Origin: Bacillus rubiinfantis
GTDB lineage: Bacteria > Bacillota > Bacilli > Bacillales > Cytobacillaceae
Direction of reading: 5' to 3'
Assembly: GCA_000752035.1 (NCBI GenBank)
Contig: CCFE01000021.1
Coordinates: forward strand, 248,001-312,000
Length of the DNA: 64,000 bases
This document shows, one piece after another, positions 25,101 to 34,478 of the stretch (position 1 is its first letter; every line of letters begins with the position of its first letter). Made by a program: the position numbers and the translations under genes. The notes beneath the pieces were generated by a model, which searched no databases, was not told the origin of the DNA, and saw nothing but the letters and a program-made list of their open reading frames with translations.

Positions 25101-26606
25101 ATGATTACCGCGAATATTGGGAGTAAAACGTATCGGATTCCTGATAATCTTGAACATTATTTTGAAATCTTTCGCAGGCAGGTTATCGGTATAAATCAAG
25201 AGTTCGAATCCCCTTATGGAAAAAAGAAAATCATCTATGCTGATTGGACTGCCAGCGGGAGATTATATCGGCCAGTAGAGCAGCGTATTTCAGAGGTAAT
25301 TGCCCCTTTTATGGCTAATACACATACGGAATCAAATATGACAAGTCTCATGATGACGAGTATGTATAAGGAAGCAAAGAAAATTATTAAAGAACATGTA
25401 AATGCTGATGCTAATGATGTCGTAATCCTCGATGGCTTTGGAATGACATCTGTTATGAATAAGTTTCAGCGGCTGTTAGGATTAAGAGTACATGAGCGCT
25501 GGATACATCAATTGTCGTTATCCGAATACGAAAAACCAGTTGTTTTCATTACCCAAATGGAGCATCATTCAAATCAAACATCTTGGCTTGAGACGATTGC
25601 AGATGTTGAAATCATTAAACCCGATGAAAAGGGGTTTGTGAATCTTTCCCATTTAAAGCAGCTATTACAAAAATATAAAAATAGAAAAACAAAAATCGGC
25701 TCTTTTACTGCTTGTTCAAATGTTACCGGGATTGAAACTCCTTATCATCAATTGGCTAAAGTCATGCATCAGCATCAAGGATTTTGTATTGTCGATTTTG
25801 CCGCATCAGCACCATATGTCCAGATTAATATGCATCCGCCAGATCCGCTAGAAAAGTTGGATGCAGTCTTTTTTTCACCGCATAAATTTTTGGGAGGGCC
25901 AGGAACAAGCGGTGTATTAGTATTCGACGCAAAGATGTACGCTAATAAAGTTCCTGATCATCCAGGGGGTGGAACGGTAACTTGGACAAATCCATGGGGA
26001 GAGCATCAGTATGTTCATGAAATTGAATCTCGGGAAGACGGAGGTACTCCAGGGATTCTTCAAGCGATTCGGACGGCGCTTTCGATAAAATTAAAGGAGC
26101 AGATGGGTATTGAAAATATTCAAAAAAGAGAGCAAGAGCTATTGACATTATTGTTCCCGCAGCTTGAAGAAATTCCTCGGCTGCATATTTTGGAAGGACA
26201 TATAAAGAAGAGGCAGGGGATCATCTCTTTTTATATAGAGGATATTCATTATAATTTAGTCGTACGTTTATTAAATGATCGCTACGGGATACAAGTAAGA
26301 GGGGGATGTTCATGTGCTGGGACTTATGGCCACTACTTGTTTCAGATAGACAAAACTTCATCTAAATTAATTACAGCGAAAATAGACAAGGGTGATTTAT
26401 CGAGTAAGCCGGGATGGGTTCGTTTTTCAATTCATCCCATTATGACAAATGAGGAAGTTATATTTTTTGTCAAGGCATTGCGAGAAATTGTCGCCAATAT
26501 AAAAAAATGGGAGAAAGAATATGTTTATGACGTAAAGACTAATGATTATTTCCCGCTAAAATTTATCCGTGATGATGTATCACCGTTATTCCGGCTGGAA
26601 AGTTAG
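25101..26606 (+). CDS. Class V aminotransferase, cysteine desulfurase/selenocysteine lyase-like
   Basis: A 501-residue PLP enzyme. The PLP lysine is in FFSPHKFLGGPGTSG, and the fold-type I motifs MEHHSNQTSW and VDFAASAPYVQ are present. A cysteine-rich active-site loop reads VRGGCSCAGTYGH. It is longer than IscS or SufS (about 400) and belongs to a separate clade of long class V enzymes, so desulfurase activity is not certain. GGAGGTGG precedes the ATG. It stands alone, with no iron-sulfur genes beside it. Confidence 0.82.
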   Translation: MITANIGSKTYRIPDNLEHYFEIFRRQVIGINQEFESPYGKKKIIYADWTASGRLYRPVEQRISEVIAPFMANTHTESNMTSLMMTSMYKEAKKIIKEHVNADANDVVILDGFGMTSVMNKFQRLLGLRVHERWIHQLSLSEYEKPVVFITQMEHHSNQTSWLETIADVEIIKPDEKGFVNLSHLKQLLQKYKNRKTKIGSFTACSNVTGIETPYHQLAKVMHQHQGFCIVDFAASAPYVQINMHPPDPLEKLDAVFFSPHKFLGGPGTSGVLVFDAKMYANKVPDHPGGGTVTWTNPWGEHQYVHEIESREDGGTPGILQAIRTALSIKLKEQMGIENIQKREQELLTLLFPQLEEIPRLHILEGHIKKRQGIISFYIEDIHYNLVVRLLNDRYGIQVRGGCSCAGTYGHYLFQIDKTSSKLITAKIDKGDLSSKPGWVRFSIHPIMTNEEVIFFVKALREIVANIKKWEKEYVYDVKTNDYFPLKFIRDDVSPLFRLES

Positions 26607-26623
26607 CAAACAGCACTAAACAG

Positions 26624-26637
26624 AAACGGTACCGTTT
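26624..26637. promoter_or_regulatory. 14-base perfect palindrome AAACGGTACCGTTT
   Basis: It lies 55-42 bases upstream of the L,D-transpeptidase start, a position suited to an operator. The centre is GGTACC, unlike the CG centre of a CcpA cre site. Confidence 0.4.
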
Positions 26638-26678
26638 ACAGCTACTGGGAATATGCTAGTGAAAAAGGTGTGAACCTT

Positions 26679-27167
26679 ATGATTCATCTCGTTAGGCCTG
26701 GTGAAACACTTGCCATCATTTCCGCAGATTATCGTGTGAGTTTACAACGGCTTTATGCTGCAAATCCCGGTATAGGCCAGCTGCACGCTGGGCAGAGAAT
26801 TGTGATACCGGGGCTTCCGGAGCCAAACACCATCCCGTATAGCATCCAAGTTTCGGTTAACAAAAGAATGCTGTCTCTTTACCATAATGGAAAATTACAG
26901 AGGATTTTCCCAATTGCTGTTGGCAGCATGCTGACAAGGACACCAATCGGCGAATTTGTTGTTGTTAATAGGCAAATAAACCCTGGGGGGCCATTTGGTG
27001 TAATGTGGCTTTCCCTGTCGAAACAAGGATACGGCATCCACGGAACAAATAACCCAAGTTCAATTGGTAAAGCAGTTTCCCATGGGTGTATTAGAATGAA
27101 TAATCGTGATGTGTTGCAGCTATCCAGTATTATACCAAATGGTACTAGAGTAATTATTCAGCCATAA
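26679..27167 (+). CDS. L,D-transpeptidase with N-terminal LysM domain (YkuD family)
   Basis: A 162-residue protein. Residues 1-45 form a LysM peptidoglycan-binding module (VRPGETLAIISADYRVS; HAGQRIVIPG), and residues 55-162 are a YkuD catalytic domain with the histidine and cysteine in GIHGTNNPSSIGK and VSHGCIRM. It makes or edits L,D crosslinks; Bacillus relatives are spore-associated. No signal peptide is visible, as in YkuD. AAAAAGG precedes the ATG at 26679; an in-frame GTG at 26670 is too near the SD. Confidence 0.9.
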   Translation: MIHLVRPGETLAIISADYRVSLQRLYAANPGIGQLHAGQRIVIPGLPEPNTIPYSIQVSVNKRMLSLYHNGKLQRIFPIAVGSMLTRTPIGEFVVVNRQINPGGPFGVMWLSLSKQGYGIHGTNNPSSIGKAVSHGCIRMNNRDVLQLSSIIPNGTRVIIQP

Positions 27168-27310
27168 GAGCGAGAAGGCGGAATAATTACATCAGTCTTC
27201 TGAAAATCAATATTTTTTTCTTATACTTCCATTAATTTTTAGCTAAATGGTATATATTTAATAATGACTTAAATGGGATGCAAGAAAATTTTTAAGATGG
27301 GAGTAGGGAA

Positions 27311-29644
27311 ATGGCTGATATTCAAACTAATGACTGGAAAGCGGAGCAGGAAAGAGTTGATGCAGTTGTTAATGAAATTGAAACGAAAATGGAACTGCTT
27401 CATTCAAATAGCGGGAAAGTGAGTGGAGATGTTCTCGAATTACGGAAAACTTTCTGGGAAAATGTGACCGTCAATTTGGATGAGCCAGATGATATTACAG
27501 AAACAGCAGCAAGTATCAAACAGCAGGCTGAATTACTTTCGGAACGAGAACGGACGCAAAGACAAGTCCATCAGCAGCTACAGATTTTATCGAGATTAAA
27601 ATACTCACCCTACTTTGGCAGAATTGACTTTATGGAAGCAGGAGAGGAGGTGGGGGAATCTGTTTATATCGGAATTGCTTCCTTTATGGACCAATACGAT
27701 GAGAACTTCTTAATATATGATTGGCGGGCACCAATCTCCAGTCTTTATTATGATTATTCACCAGGACCAGCACAATACCCAACTCCTGAGGGATTGATTC
27801 AAGGGGAAATGCAATTAAAACGCCAATTTATAATCCGCAATGCAAACATACAAGGAATGTTTGATACAGGTATTACCATTGGCGATGAGATGCTTCAGGA
27901 GGTCCTTGGTAATAATGCAAATACACAAATGAAAAGTATTGTGGCAACGATTCAACAGGAGCAAAATGCGATTATTCGTAATGAAAAGAGCGGAATAATC
28001 ATTGTCCAAGGAGTAGCAGGAAGCGGTAAGACCTCAGCCGCACTGCAACGGGTGGCTTACTTATTATACCGCTATCGCGGAACAATAAATTCAGAAAATA
28101 TTTTACTGTTTTCCCCCAATTCATTATTTAACAGCTATGTAGCAACGGTGTTACCAGAACTTGGGGAAGAAAATATGAAGCAGTCTACTTTTCAAGAATA
28201 CCTTCAGCAGCGTATAGGAAAAAAAATAGATGTTGAAGATCCTTTTTTGCAAATGGAATATCTATTAAATGGCACAGACGAATCCCAATATGTTAGCAGA
28301 CTTAGGGCAATTCGATTTAAAGCGAGCTTGGAATTTAAAGCTATTATTGATCACTATGGGGAAGTATTGGGAAAAAAAGGTCTTCTTTTTGCTGATTTTC
28401 TGTTTCGGCGAGATGTACTAATTTCCAAAAAGGAAATACATGATTATTTTTATTCTTTAGATCAGAGTCTTTCCATTCCAAATCGTATCCAGCAGGTTAA
28501 AGAGTGGCTTTTACGGGAGTTAAAGCGCATGATGAAACGAGAACGTACGCGAAGCTGGGTTGAGGAAGAAATGCAATATTTGGAGAAAGAGGATTTTGTT
28601 AAGGCCTACGCAGAGTTGCAAAAACAGCAAACAGGGTCGACAGATACCTTTGATGACTTTGATCGTGAGCAAAAAATCTTGGCTGAAATGGTAGTCAAGG
28701 AAAAATTCAAACCATTGTTTAAAAAGGTAAAAACGTTTAACTTTATCGACTTGCCGCAGATTTATCTGCAGCTATTTTCCGAACCTATAATTTCTCAAGA
28801 ATATTTACCAGATGATTGGCAGGAAATATGCAGCATAACAAGAGAAAAATTAAATAAAACATTTATTCCTTATGAGGATGCAACCCCATATGTTTATTTA
28901 CGAGACTTGCTAGAGGGACGAAATACTAGCACAGCTATTCGTCATATTTTTATGGACGAGGCTCAAGATTATACGCCGTTTCAATTTGCCTATATCCGAA
29001 AGCTATTTCCATACAGTAAGATGACACTCTTGGGTGACTTCAATCAAGCGATATATGCAGGAGTAACGAATGCAGAAACAGTCTTAACAAATCTTGAGAT
29101 AGATAACGAAGAGATAACTACCTATAATTTAACTAGAACGTATCGGTCTACAAGGGAGATTGTCGAATTTACCAAAGCAATCCTTGCACGAGGAAATCAG
29201 ATTGAGCCGTTTAATCGAGAAGGTGAGAAGCCAACGATTATCTTGACGAGCAGGGATGAGATAAAGAATAATCTGGTACAGAAAACCAGCGAGTTACAAG
29301 CAAAAGGGTATCAAACCATTGCCATAATCTGTAGAACAGCGGCAGAAAGTAACCATGCCTTTCAAGAATTGAAAACAGAACTATCTGTTCATTTAATTGA
29401 AAAAGGCACGATTGTTTTTGAAAAGGGGATCATAATTATACCTTCTTATTTAGCAAAAGGAATTGAATTTGATGCTGTTATATTATATGACATTTCACAG
29501 TACCAGCGGGAAGGTGAGCGAAAATTACTATATACCGTTTGTACACGAGCCATGCATGAACTCCATATGACGGCAACAGCGGGAATTAGCAGGCTGATGA
29601 ATAATATTCCGGAAGATACCTATTATCTGAAAACGAATGGATAA
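27311..29644 (+). CDS. helD: RNA polymerase recycling helicase HelD
   Basis: A 777-residue superfamily 1 protein that pulls nucleic acid and sigma/delta-linked RNA polymerase apart, freeing stalled enzyme. An N-terminal coiled-coil arm (residues 1-100, EQERVDAVVNEIETKMELL) inserts into the polymerase secondary channel. Walker A is GVAGSGKTSAALQR at about residue 235, Walker B is IFMDEAQDYTPFQ, and TRTYRSTREI and YLAKGIEFDAVILYD are later helicase motifs. Length equals B. subtilis HelD (774). It is monocistronic with its own terminator. Confidence 0.94.
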   Translation: MADIQTNDWKAEQERVDAVVNEIETKMELLHSNSGKVSGDVLELRKTFWENVTVNLDEPDDITETAASIKQQAELLSERERTQRQVHQQLQILSRLKYSPYFGRIDFMEAGEEVGESVYIGIASFMDQYDENFLIYDWRAPISSLYYDYSPGPAQYPTPEGLIQGEMQLKRQFIIRNANIQGMFDTGITIGDEMLQEVLGNNANTQMKSIVATIQQEQNAIIRNEKSGIIIVQGVAGSGKTSAALQRVAYLLYRYRGTINSENILLFSPNSLFNSYVATVLPELGEENMKQSTFQEYLQQRIGKKIDVEDPFLQMEYLLNGTDESQYVSRLRAIRFKASLEFKAIIDHYGEVLGKKGLLFADFLFRRDVLISKKEIHDYFYSLDQSLSIPNRIQQVKEWLLRELKRMMKRERTRSWVEEEMQYLEKEDFVKAYAELQKQQTGSTDTFDDFDREQKILAEMVVKEKFKPLFKKVKTFNFIDLPQIYLQLFSEPIISQEYLPDDWQEICSITREKLNKTFIPYEDATPYVYLRDLLEGRNTSTAIRHIFMDEAQDYTPFQFAYIRKLFPYSKMTLLGDFNQAIYAGVTNAETVLTNLEIDNEEITTYNLTRTYRSTREIVEFTKAILARGNQIEPFNREGEKPTIILTSRDEIKNNLVQKTSELQAKGYQTIAIICRTAAESNHAFQELKTELSVHLIEKGTIVFEKGIIIIPSYLAKGIEFDAVILYDISQYQREGERKLLYTVCTRAMHELHMTATAGISRLMNNIPEDTYYLKTNG

Positions 29645-29648
29645 AAAT

Positions 29649-29686
29649 AAAGAAGCTGTATGTTTTACCTACATACAGCTTCTTTA
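29649..29686. terminator. Terminator of helD, bidirectional
   Basis: Arms AAAGAAGCTGTATGT / ACATACAGCTTCTTT with a seven-base loop; flanking A and T runs let it serve the opposite gene too. Confidence 0.85.
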
Positions 29687-29700
29687 AGTTCGAGTAACCA

Positions 29701-29835
29701 TTATTTTTTCCATTGCTTTTCAACCTGTTTAAAAGCCACACGCAGAATTTCTTCATCAGTCGCACTACGGTCTGCGATGACATTTGTCAGATAACTTCTG
29801 CCTTCTAATGTGATTGTTACATCAACTTGTACCAT
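29701..29835 (-). CDS. BA3454-family small stress-response protein
   Basis: A 44-residue protein, MVQVDVTITLEGRSYLTNVI followed by a helical tail ending VEKQWKK. This matches the BA3454 family of short Bacillus proteins (beta hairpin then helix). An AAGGTGAT SD lies upstream of the ATG. The molecular function is unknown. It is convergent with helD and shares its terminator. Confidence 0.75.
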   Translation of the reverse strand: MVQVDVTITLEGRSYLTNVIADRSATDEEILRVAFKQVEKQWKK

Positions 29836-30042
29836 TATTTATCACCTTCCTTTAAAGATTCATACAGACGAATGAAATGAGAATAGTCTAAGAGAGAGTT
29901 AGCTGCTGATGTTATAAAGAAGTAGAAAGAGAGGGTTAATTAATAATATCAAAATAGTGTTAACATGTAAAGAAGAAACTATTCGTCAAATTCTGAGCAA
30001 ACCTTCAATGAAGAATAAGGACAAGTAGAAATTTGTAGTATA

Positions 30043-30071
30043 TTGCTTATTTAATGCGACTTTTATATAAT
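30043..30071 (+). promoter_or_regulatory. Sigma-A promoter of asnS
   Basis: TTGCTT, a 17-base spacer and a consensus TATAAT. Transcription would start near 30078, leaving a leader of about 110 bases before the asnS ATG. Confidence 0.7.
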
Positions 30072-30108
30072 ATTTAGTGGATAGACACATATGAGAACGG
30101 CAGTTATT

Positions 30109-30140
30109 ACCTTTCGTTCCATTGGGATGGGAGGTTTTTT
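30109..30140 (+). terminator. Terminator hairpin inside the asnS leader (possible attenuator)
   Basis: ACCTTTCGTTCC pairs with GGGATGGGAGGT over 12 positions (several G-U) around an ATT loop, followed by six T. It lies between the promoter and asnS. No T-box or riboswitch motif is seen. An in-frame 33-codon frame from ATG 30091 runs through it and ends in ATGA overlap with asnS, but lacks a clear SD. Confidence 0.6.
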
Positions 30141-30188
30141 GTTTACTAAAGCCGCTACACTGTTACATATTATAGGAGGAATACTTAT

Positions 30189-31580
30189 ATGAAGCAGACC
30201 TTAATTAAGGATTTGTACAGAAACACGGAAAGCTACATTGATCAAAAGGTGCAAATTTCAGGGTGGATTCGCACCATTCGTGATTCGAAGACTTTTGGTT
30301 TTATTGAAATAAATGATGGTAGCTTTTTTAAAGGCGTACAAGTAGTTTTCGATGAACAGTTGGATAACTTTAAAGAAGTTGCCAAATTGCCCATTAGTTC
30401 TTCTCTCAAAGTAGTAGGGGATTTCATTTATACTCCACAAGCTAAGCAGCCATTTGAGATAAAAGCAACTGATATTACGATTGAAGGTATCTCAAATGTT
30501 GATTATCCGTTGCAAAAGAAGCGACATAGTTTTGAGTACTTAAGAACCATCGCTCATTTACGTCCAAGAACGAATACTTTTGCAGCAGTATTCCGTATTC
30601 GTTCATTAGCAGCGTATGCGATTCATAAATTCTTCCAGGAAAAAGGCTTTGTCTATGTGCAAACGCCAATCATCACAGGCAGCGATACCGAGGGTGCTGG
30701 TGAGATGTTTAGGGTTACAACTCTTGATCTGAACAATCTTCCAAAAGATGAAGCAGGTAAAGCAGACTCAACCCAAGATTTTTTTGGTAGAGAGACAAAT
30801 CTAACGGTCAGTGGACAGCTGACTGGAGAAGCATTTGCACTTGCATTCCGCAATATTTATACTTTTGGGCCAACGTTCAGGGCTGAAAACTCAAATACGG
30901 CGCGCCACGCAGCAGAATTCTGGATGATGGAGCCGGAAATGGCGTTTGCTGAACTTGCGGATATTATGGACAATACTGAAGAAATGATCAAGTTTGTCAT
31001 CAACTACGTGTTAGAGAATGCCCCTGAAGAAATGAATTTCTTTAACAACTTTGTTGAAAAGGGATTATTAGATCGTCTGGAAAATGCTAGAAGCGCCGAG
31101 TTTGGCCATGTGACGTATACCGAAGCGATTGAATTACTAAAAAAATCAGGAAAATCTTTTGATTATCCAGTTGAATGGGGTACTGATTTACAAACGGAAC
31201 ACGAGCGGTACTTATGTGAGGAAGTATTTAAGAAGCCTGTATTTGTAACGGATTATCCAAAAGAAATTAAAGCGTTCTATATGCGCTTAAATCAGGATCA
31301 GAAGACGGTTGCAGCTATGGATTTACTTGTACCAGGAATTGGCGAATTAGTTGGAGGCAGTCAACGTGAAGAGCGCGAAGCTGTCCTTGCGGGTAAAATT
31401 AACGAGCTTGGGATGAATGAAAAGGATTACTGGTGGTATTTAGAGTTACGGAAATATGGTGGTACTAAACATTCAGGCTATGGGTTGGGCTTTGAACGCT
31501 TAATCATGTATTTAACTGGAATGACAAATATTCGTGATGTCATACCTTTCCCAAGAACACCAGGGAATGCTGAATTTTAA
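30189..31580 (+). CDS. asnS: Asparaginyl-tRNA synthetase, E. coli-type
   Basis: It charges tRNA-Asn. The 463-residue protein has an OB-fold anticodon-binding domain (residues 1-110, VQISGWIRTIRDSKTFGFIE) and a class II catalytic core with motif 2 TFRAENSNTARHAAEF and motif 3 GYGLGFERLIMYLTG. A segment at about 175-205 (LNNLPKDEAGKAD) and the total length match E. coli AsnRS (466) rather than the 430-residue B. subtilis enzyme, so it may be a second or alternative form. AGGAGG precedes the ATG. Its leader holds a hairpin terminator. Confidence 0.94.
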   Translation: MKQTLIKDLYRNTESYIDQKVQISGWIRTIRDSKTFGFIEINDGSFFKGVQVVFDEQLDNFKEVAKLPISSSLKVVGDFIYTPQAKQPFEIKATDITIEGISNVDYPLQKKRHSFEYLRTIAHLRPRTNTFAAVFRIRSLAAYAIHKFFQEKGFVYVQTPIITGSDTEGAGEMFRVTTLDLNNLPKDEAGKADSTQDFFGRETNLTVSGQLTGEAFALAFRNIYTFGPTFRAENSNTARHAAEFWMMEPEMAFAELADIMDNTEEMIKFVINYVLENAPEEMNFFNNFVEKGLLDRLENARSAEFGHVTYTEAIELLKKSGKSFDYPVEWGTDLQTEHERYLCEEVFKKPVFVTDYPKEIKAFYMRLNQDQKTVAAMDLLVPGIGELVGGSQREEREAVLAGKINELGMNEKDYWWYLELRKYGGTKHSGYGLGFERLIMYLTGMTNIRDVIPFPRTPGNAEF

Positions 31581-31593
31581 TGATATAGACAAA

Positions 31594-31624
31594 CAAAGCA
31601 GACTCAATCGAGTCTGCTTTATTT
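31594..31624. terminator. Terminator between asnS and lysP
   Basis: Perfect arms AAAGCAGACTC / GAGTCTGCTTT with an AATC loop separate convergent genes. Confidence 0.85.
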
Positions 31625-31633
31625 GGGGAGAAA

Positions 31634-33115
31634 TTATACTTCTAAATCACATTTTTCAAGTGGGATTACCTTTGTCTTTTTAACAAACTTATGGCCAAGC
31701 CATAAAATCAGAAATAACGGTAAGCCAATATAGGAAACTAAAACACCATTCCAGTCAATATGGTCACCAATAAAAGCAGAGTAGTTTTGTCCTAAAATAA
31801 CAAATGCACAAACTGCGAAAGCAAATAGTGGGCCGAACGGGAATAAGTGTGTTTTATATGGTAACAGACCTAAATCTTTTCCTTGTGCGACAAATGCTCT
31901 GCGGAACCGATAATGGCAAATGGCGATTCCAAGCCAAGCGATAAATCCTGACATACCGGAGGCATTCAGCAGCCAAACATAAACGGTACCGTCACCAAAA
32001 AATGATGCAAGGAAAGCTAGTGTACCTACAAGAGTTGTTGCAATTAGCGCATTAATGGGAACACCATTTTTATTTAATTTTGCTAAAAACTTCGGTGCTT
32101 TTCCTTCACGTGCTAAATCCCAAAGCATACGAGTAGATGCGTACATACCAGAATTTCCTGCTGAAAGTACTGCTGTTAAGATGACTGCATTCATAATAGA
32201 TGCTGCAAAGGCAATTCCAGCTTTTTGGAAAACTAGTGTAAATGGACTAACAGAAACATCCCCGTTAGCTAAATTCTCATTTGTATAAGGAATTAAGAGG
32301 CCAATAACTAAGATAGCCAATACATAGAATAAAAGAATTCGCCAGAACACCGATTTAACTGCACGAGGGATGGCTTTTGCCGGATTGTCAGTCTCTCCGG
32401 CAGCCACTCCTAGTAGTTCTGTTCCTTGGAAAGAAAATCCTGCAGCCATGAAAATTCCGAGCATTGCCATAAATCCACCATGGAACGGGGCATCGCCAAT
32501 GGTTAAGTTTTTTAGACCTATTGACTCACCACCCATAATCCCAAAAATCATCGCTGTTCCGGTAATAATAAAAATAATTACTGTTACTACTTTAATTAAA
32601 GAAAACCAATATTCCGCTTCACCAAATCCCTTAACAGATAAATAATTTAAGAGAAACATTAATACTAGAAAAACACTGCTCCATAGTAATGATGGAGTGT
32701 GTGGAAACCAAAATTTCATAATCATCGTAACGGCTGAAAGCTCTGCAGCAATGGTAATTGCCCAGTTGTACCAGTAGTTCCATCCAAGAGCGAAGCCAAG
32801 TGATGGATCAACAAATTTGGTTGCATAGGTACTAAAGCTGCCTGCAACTGGCATGTATGATGCCATTTCAGCTAAGCTTTGCATGAGAAAGTAAACCATG
32901 ATGCCAATAATTAAATAAGAAACAATGGCTCCGCCTGGTCCGGCAGTGTGGATAGCTCCACCGCTTGCAAGGAATAATCCAGTGCCTATCGTCCCACCGA
33001 GAGAAATCATGGTAAGATGCCGGGACTTTAAACTACGCCTTAATCCTGTTTCTGTGCTTGATTCAATTGACTCTGAGTACGTTTCAGGTTGAACTGCATT
33101 TACTGATGATTGCAT
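31634..33115 (-). CDS. lysP: Lysine-specific permease LysP
   Basis: A 493-residue amino acid permease of the APC superfamily with 12 helices, resembling E. coli LysP along its whole length (RHLTMISLGGTIGTGLFLAS; GFALGWNYWYNWAITIA; SFQGTELLGVAAGE). It imports lysine by proton symport. The lysine riboswitch in its leader supports the substrate. The start at 33115 follows AAAAAAGGAG; the frame is open further upstream only because it runs through the riboswitch terminator. Confidence 0.93.
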   Translation of the reverse strand: MQSSVNAVQPETYSESIESSTETGLRRSLKSRHLTMISLGGTIGTGLFLASGGAIHTAGPGGAIVSYLIIGIMVYFLMQSLAEMASYMPVAGSFSTYATKFVDPSLGFALGWNYWYNWAITIAAELSAVTMIMKFWFPHTPSLLWSSVFLVLMFLLNYLSVKGFGEAEYWFSLIKVVTVIIFIITGTAMIFGIMGGESIGLKNLTIGDAPFHGGFMAMLGIFMAAGFSFQGTELLGVAAGETDNPAKAIPRAVKSVFWRILLFYVLAILVIGLLIPYTNENLANGDVSVSPFTLVFQKAGIAFAASIMNAVILTAVLSAGNSGMYASTRMLWDLAREGKAPKFLAKLNKNGVPINALIATTLVGTLAFLASFFGDGTVYVWLLNASGMSGFIAWLGIAICHYRFRRAFVAQGKDLGLLPYKTHLFPFGPLFAFAVCAFVILGQNYSAFIGDHIDWNGVLVSYIGLPLFLILWLGHKFVKKTKVIPLEKCDLEV

Positions 33116-33158
33116 AAAAAATACTCCTTTTTTAGTTAGTAGGAAGGAGTCTTGGAAT

Positions 33159-33190
33159 AAAAAATGCCTCTGAAGTAGAATCAGTGGCAC
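33159..33190 (-). terminator. Riboswitch-controlled terminator of lysP
   Basis: On the minus strand GTGCCACTGA pairs with TCAGAGGCAT and is followed by six T. It lies between the lysine aptamer and the lysP SD, the expected place for the expression platform. Confidence 0.75.
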
Positions 33191-33415
33191 TATACATACC
33201 CCACATCATACCTTCCGAAAGATAGCTCAACACGTCTGAGTGGTAAATTCAAACGTGACAGTTCTGTTCCTTATCGGAAACAGCCCCAGCATACTTTTTC
33301 AGAGCAAAAAGTACACTTCGGCAGCTTTTCCTTTCTAATGGAGTCATCCAATCTCTCTGCATCTCGTCCATTATACTAATAAAAGCCGCGACCTCTACCC
33401 CACCGGTTGATGAGG
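33191..33415 (-). ncRNA. Lysine riboswitch (L box)
   Basis: On the minus strand the conserved L-box blocks appear in order: GGGGTAGAGGTCGCGG at the 5' side, TTAGTA, AGAAAGG, AGCTGCCGAAG, then TATGCTGGGGCTGTT and GAACTGTCACG, closing near TTGAGCTATC. It is followed by a terminator and then lysP. With lysine bound, the terminator should form and reduce expression of the permease. Confidence 0.88.
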
Positions 33416-33591
33416 ATTTAAATATTAAATTAATATTCTTATATAGTATATAGATTTTTTTAGAATAGTCAATGGAAAATTTTGTGGATATTTCATTATT
33501 ATTGTGAAAAAACTGTTAAATTTACACAGCTGCTAAAAATCGTTATGATTTTTCTAGAAAGAGTATTAGCAACATCAGGAGGAAAAATTCA

Positions 33592-34407
33592 ATGCAATTG
33601 TTAGGCTTATTAAGCGGTTCCCTCATTGTTGTAGTTGGATTTAATTTATTTTTAATCCCTCATGAAGTATTAAGTAGCGGACTGAGTGGGATTTCAATGA
33701 TTTTAGGGATGATTACCCCCCTAAACACCGGAGTTGCGAATTTTTGTTTGAATTTCCCATTATTAATTATTGGCTATAAGTTACTCGGGAAAAAATTTAT
33801 TATAAACTCGATTATCTCCGTTATAATTATTTCGGTAGGACTTTATGTTGTTCCAGTTTACCCAATTGCAAATGACACCATTCTCTCGTCTATATTTGGC
33901 GGTGCTTTGGCAGGGTTAGGAATTGGCATTGTTTTTCGCAGTTCCGGATCAACGGGAGGCTTTGATATTATTGGCATGATTGTTTCGAGGAAAAAGGATT
34001 TTCCAATTGGTGTGCTACTTTCGGGGATGAATGCAATCGTTATCGTGATAAGTGGATTTTTATTTGACTGGGATACGGCCTTGAACACACTGGTATCAAT
34101 TTATGTGACCGGCAAGGTTGTTGACACAATTTACACCGACCATGCAAAATTGACAATCATGATTATCACCGAGAAAGGCCAAGAAATGAGGAAGCATTTA
34201 CTGACCAATTTATATCGCGGGTTAACCATTATGGACGGAGTTGGCGGCTATTCGAATGATCAGCGTGATGTACTCATTACTGTGATTTCGAGATACGAAT
34301 TAAATGAAGTGAAACATCTTATTAGTGAAGTTGATGCAGGTGCCTTTGTCAATATAACGAAAACTCTGGAAGTAATGGGCTTATTTCATCGTCCGGCTCC
34401 AAAATAA
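33592..34407 (+). CDS. YitT family membrane protein (DUF161 + DUF2179)
   Basis: A 271-residue protein with five or six helices in the first 185 residues (repeats of IPHEVLSSGLSGISMILG; RSSGSTGGFDIIGMI) and a soluble DUF2179 domain from about residue 205 (GVGGYSNDQRDVLITVISRYE). B. subtilis has several such paralogues (YitT, YpjC, YqfU, YvjA, YxkD) of unclear function. A second member lies at 49477-50298. AGGAGG is 9 bases before the ATG. Its promoter region abuts the lysine riboswitch promoter, divergently. Confidence 0.85.
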   Translation: MQLLGLLSGSLIVVVGFNLFLIPHEVLSSGLSGISMILGMITPLNTGVANFCLNFPLLIIGYKLLGKKFIINSIISVIIISVGLYVVPVYPIANDTILSSIFGGALAGLGIGIVFRSSGSTGGFDIIGMIVSRKKDFPIGVLLSGMNAIVIVISGFLFDWDTALNTLVSIYVTGKVVDTIYTDHAKLTIMIITEKGQEMRKHLLTNLYRGLTIMDGVGGYSNDQRDVLITVISRYELNEVKHLISEVDAGAFVNITKTLEVMGLFHRPAPK

Positions 34408-34478
34408 CGTAAAAATATTAACAAATTATTCTGAAATTTGTTATACTTAGAAAAGCTACTTTTCTAAGGGGTGAGAAC

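Noticed and set aside
26624..26637. CcpA cre site
   Set aside because: The centre is GGTACC rather than the CG-centred cre core.
29836..30188. T-box leader before asnS
   Set aside because: No AGGGTGGNACCGCG-like motif or stem I features, and the predicted transcript leader is only about 110 bases.
30091..30192. 33-codon frame before asnS as a firm gene
   Set aside because: It has no convincing SD and its sequence is dictated by the hairpin; kept only as a possibility in the attenuator note.
33116..33190. N-terminal 25-residue extension of LysP
   Set aside because: It would translate through the riboswitch terminator; the ATG at 33115 has a proper SD and matches LysP homologues.
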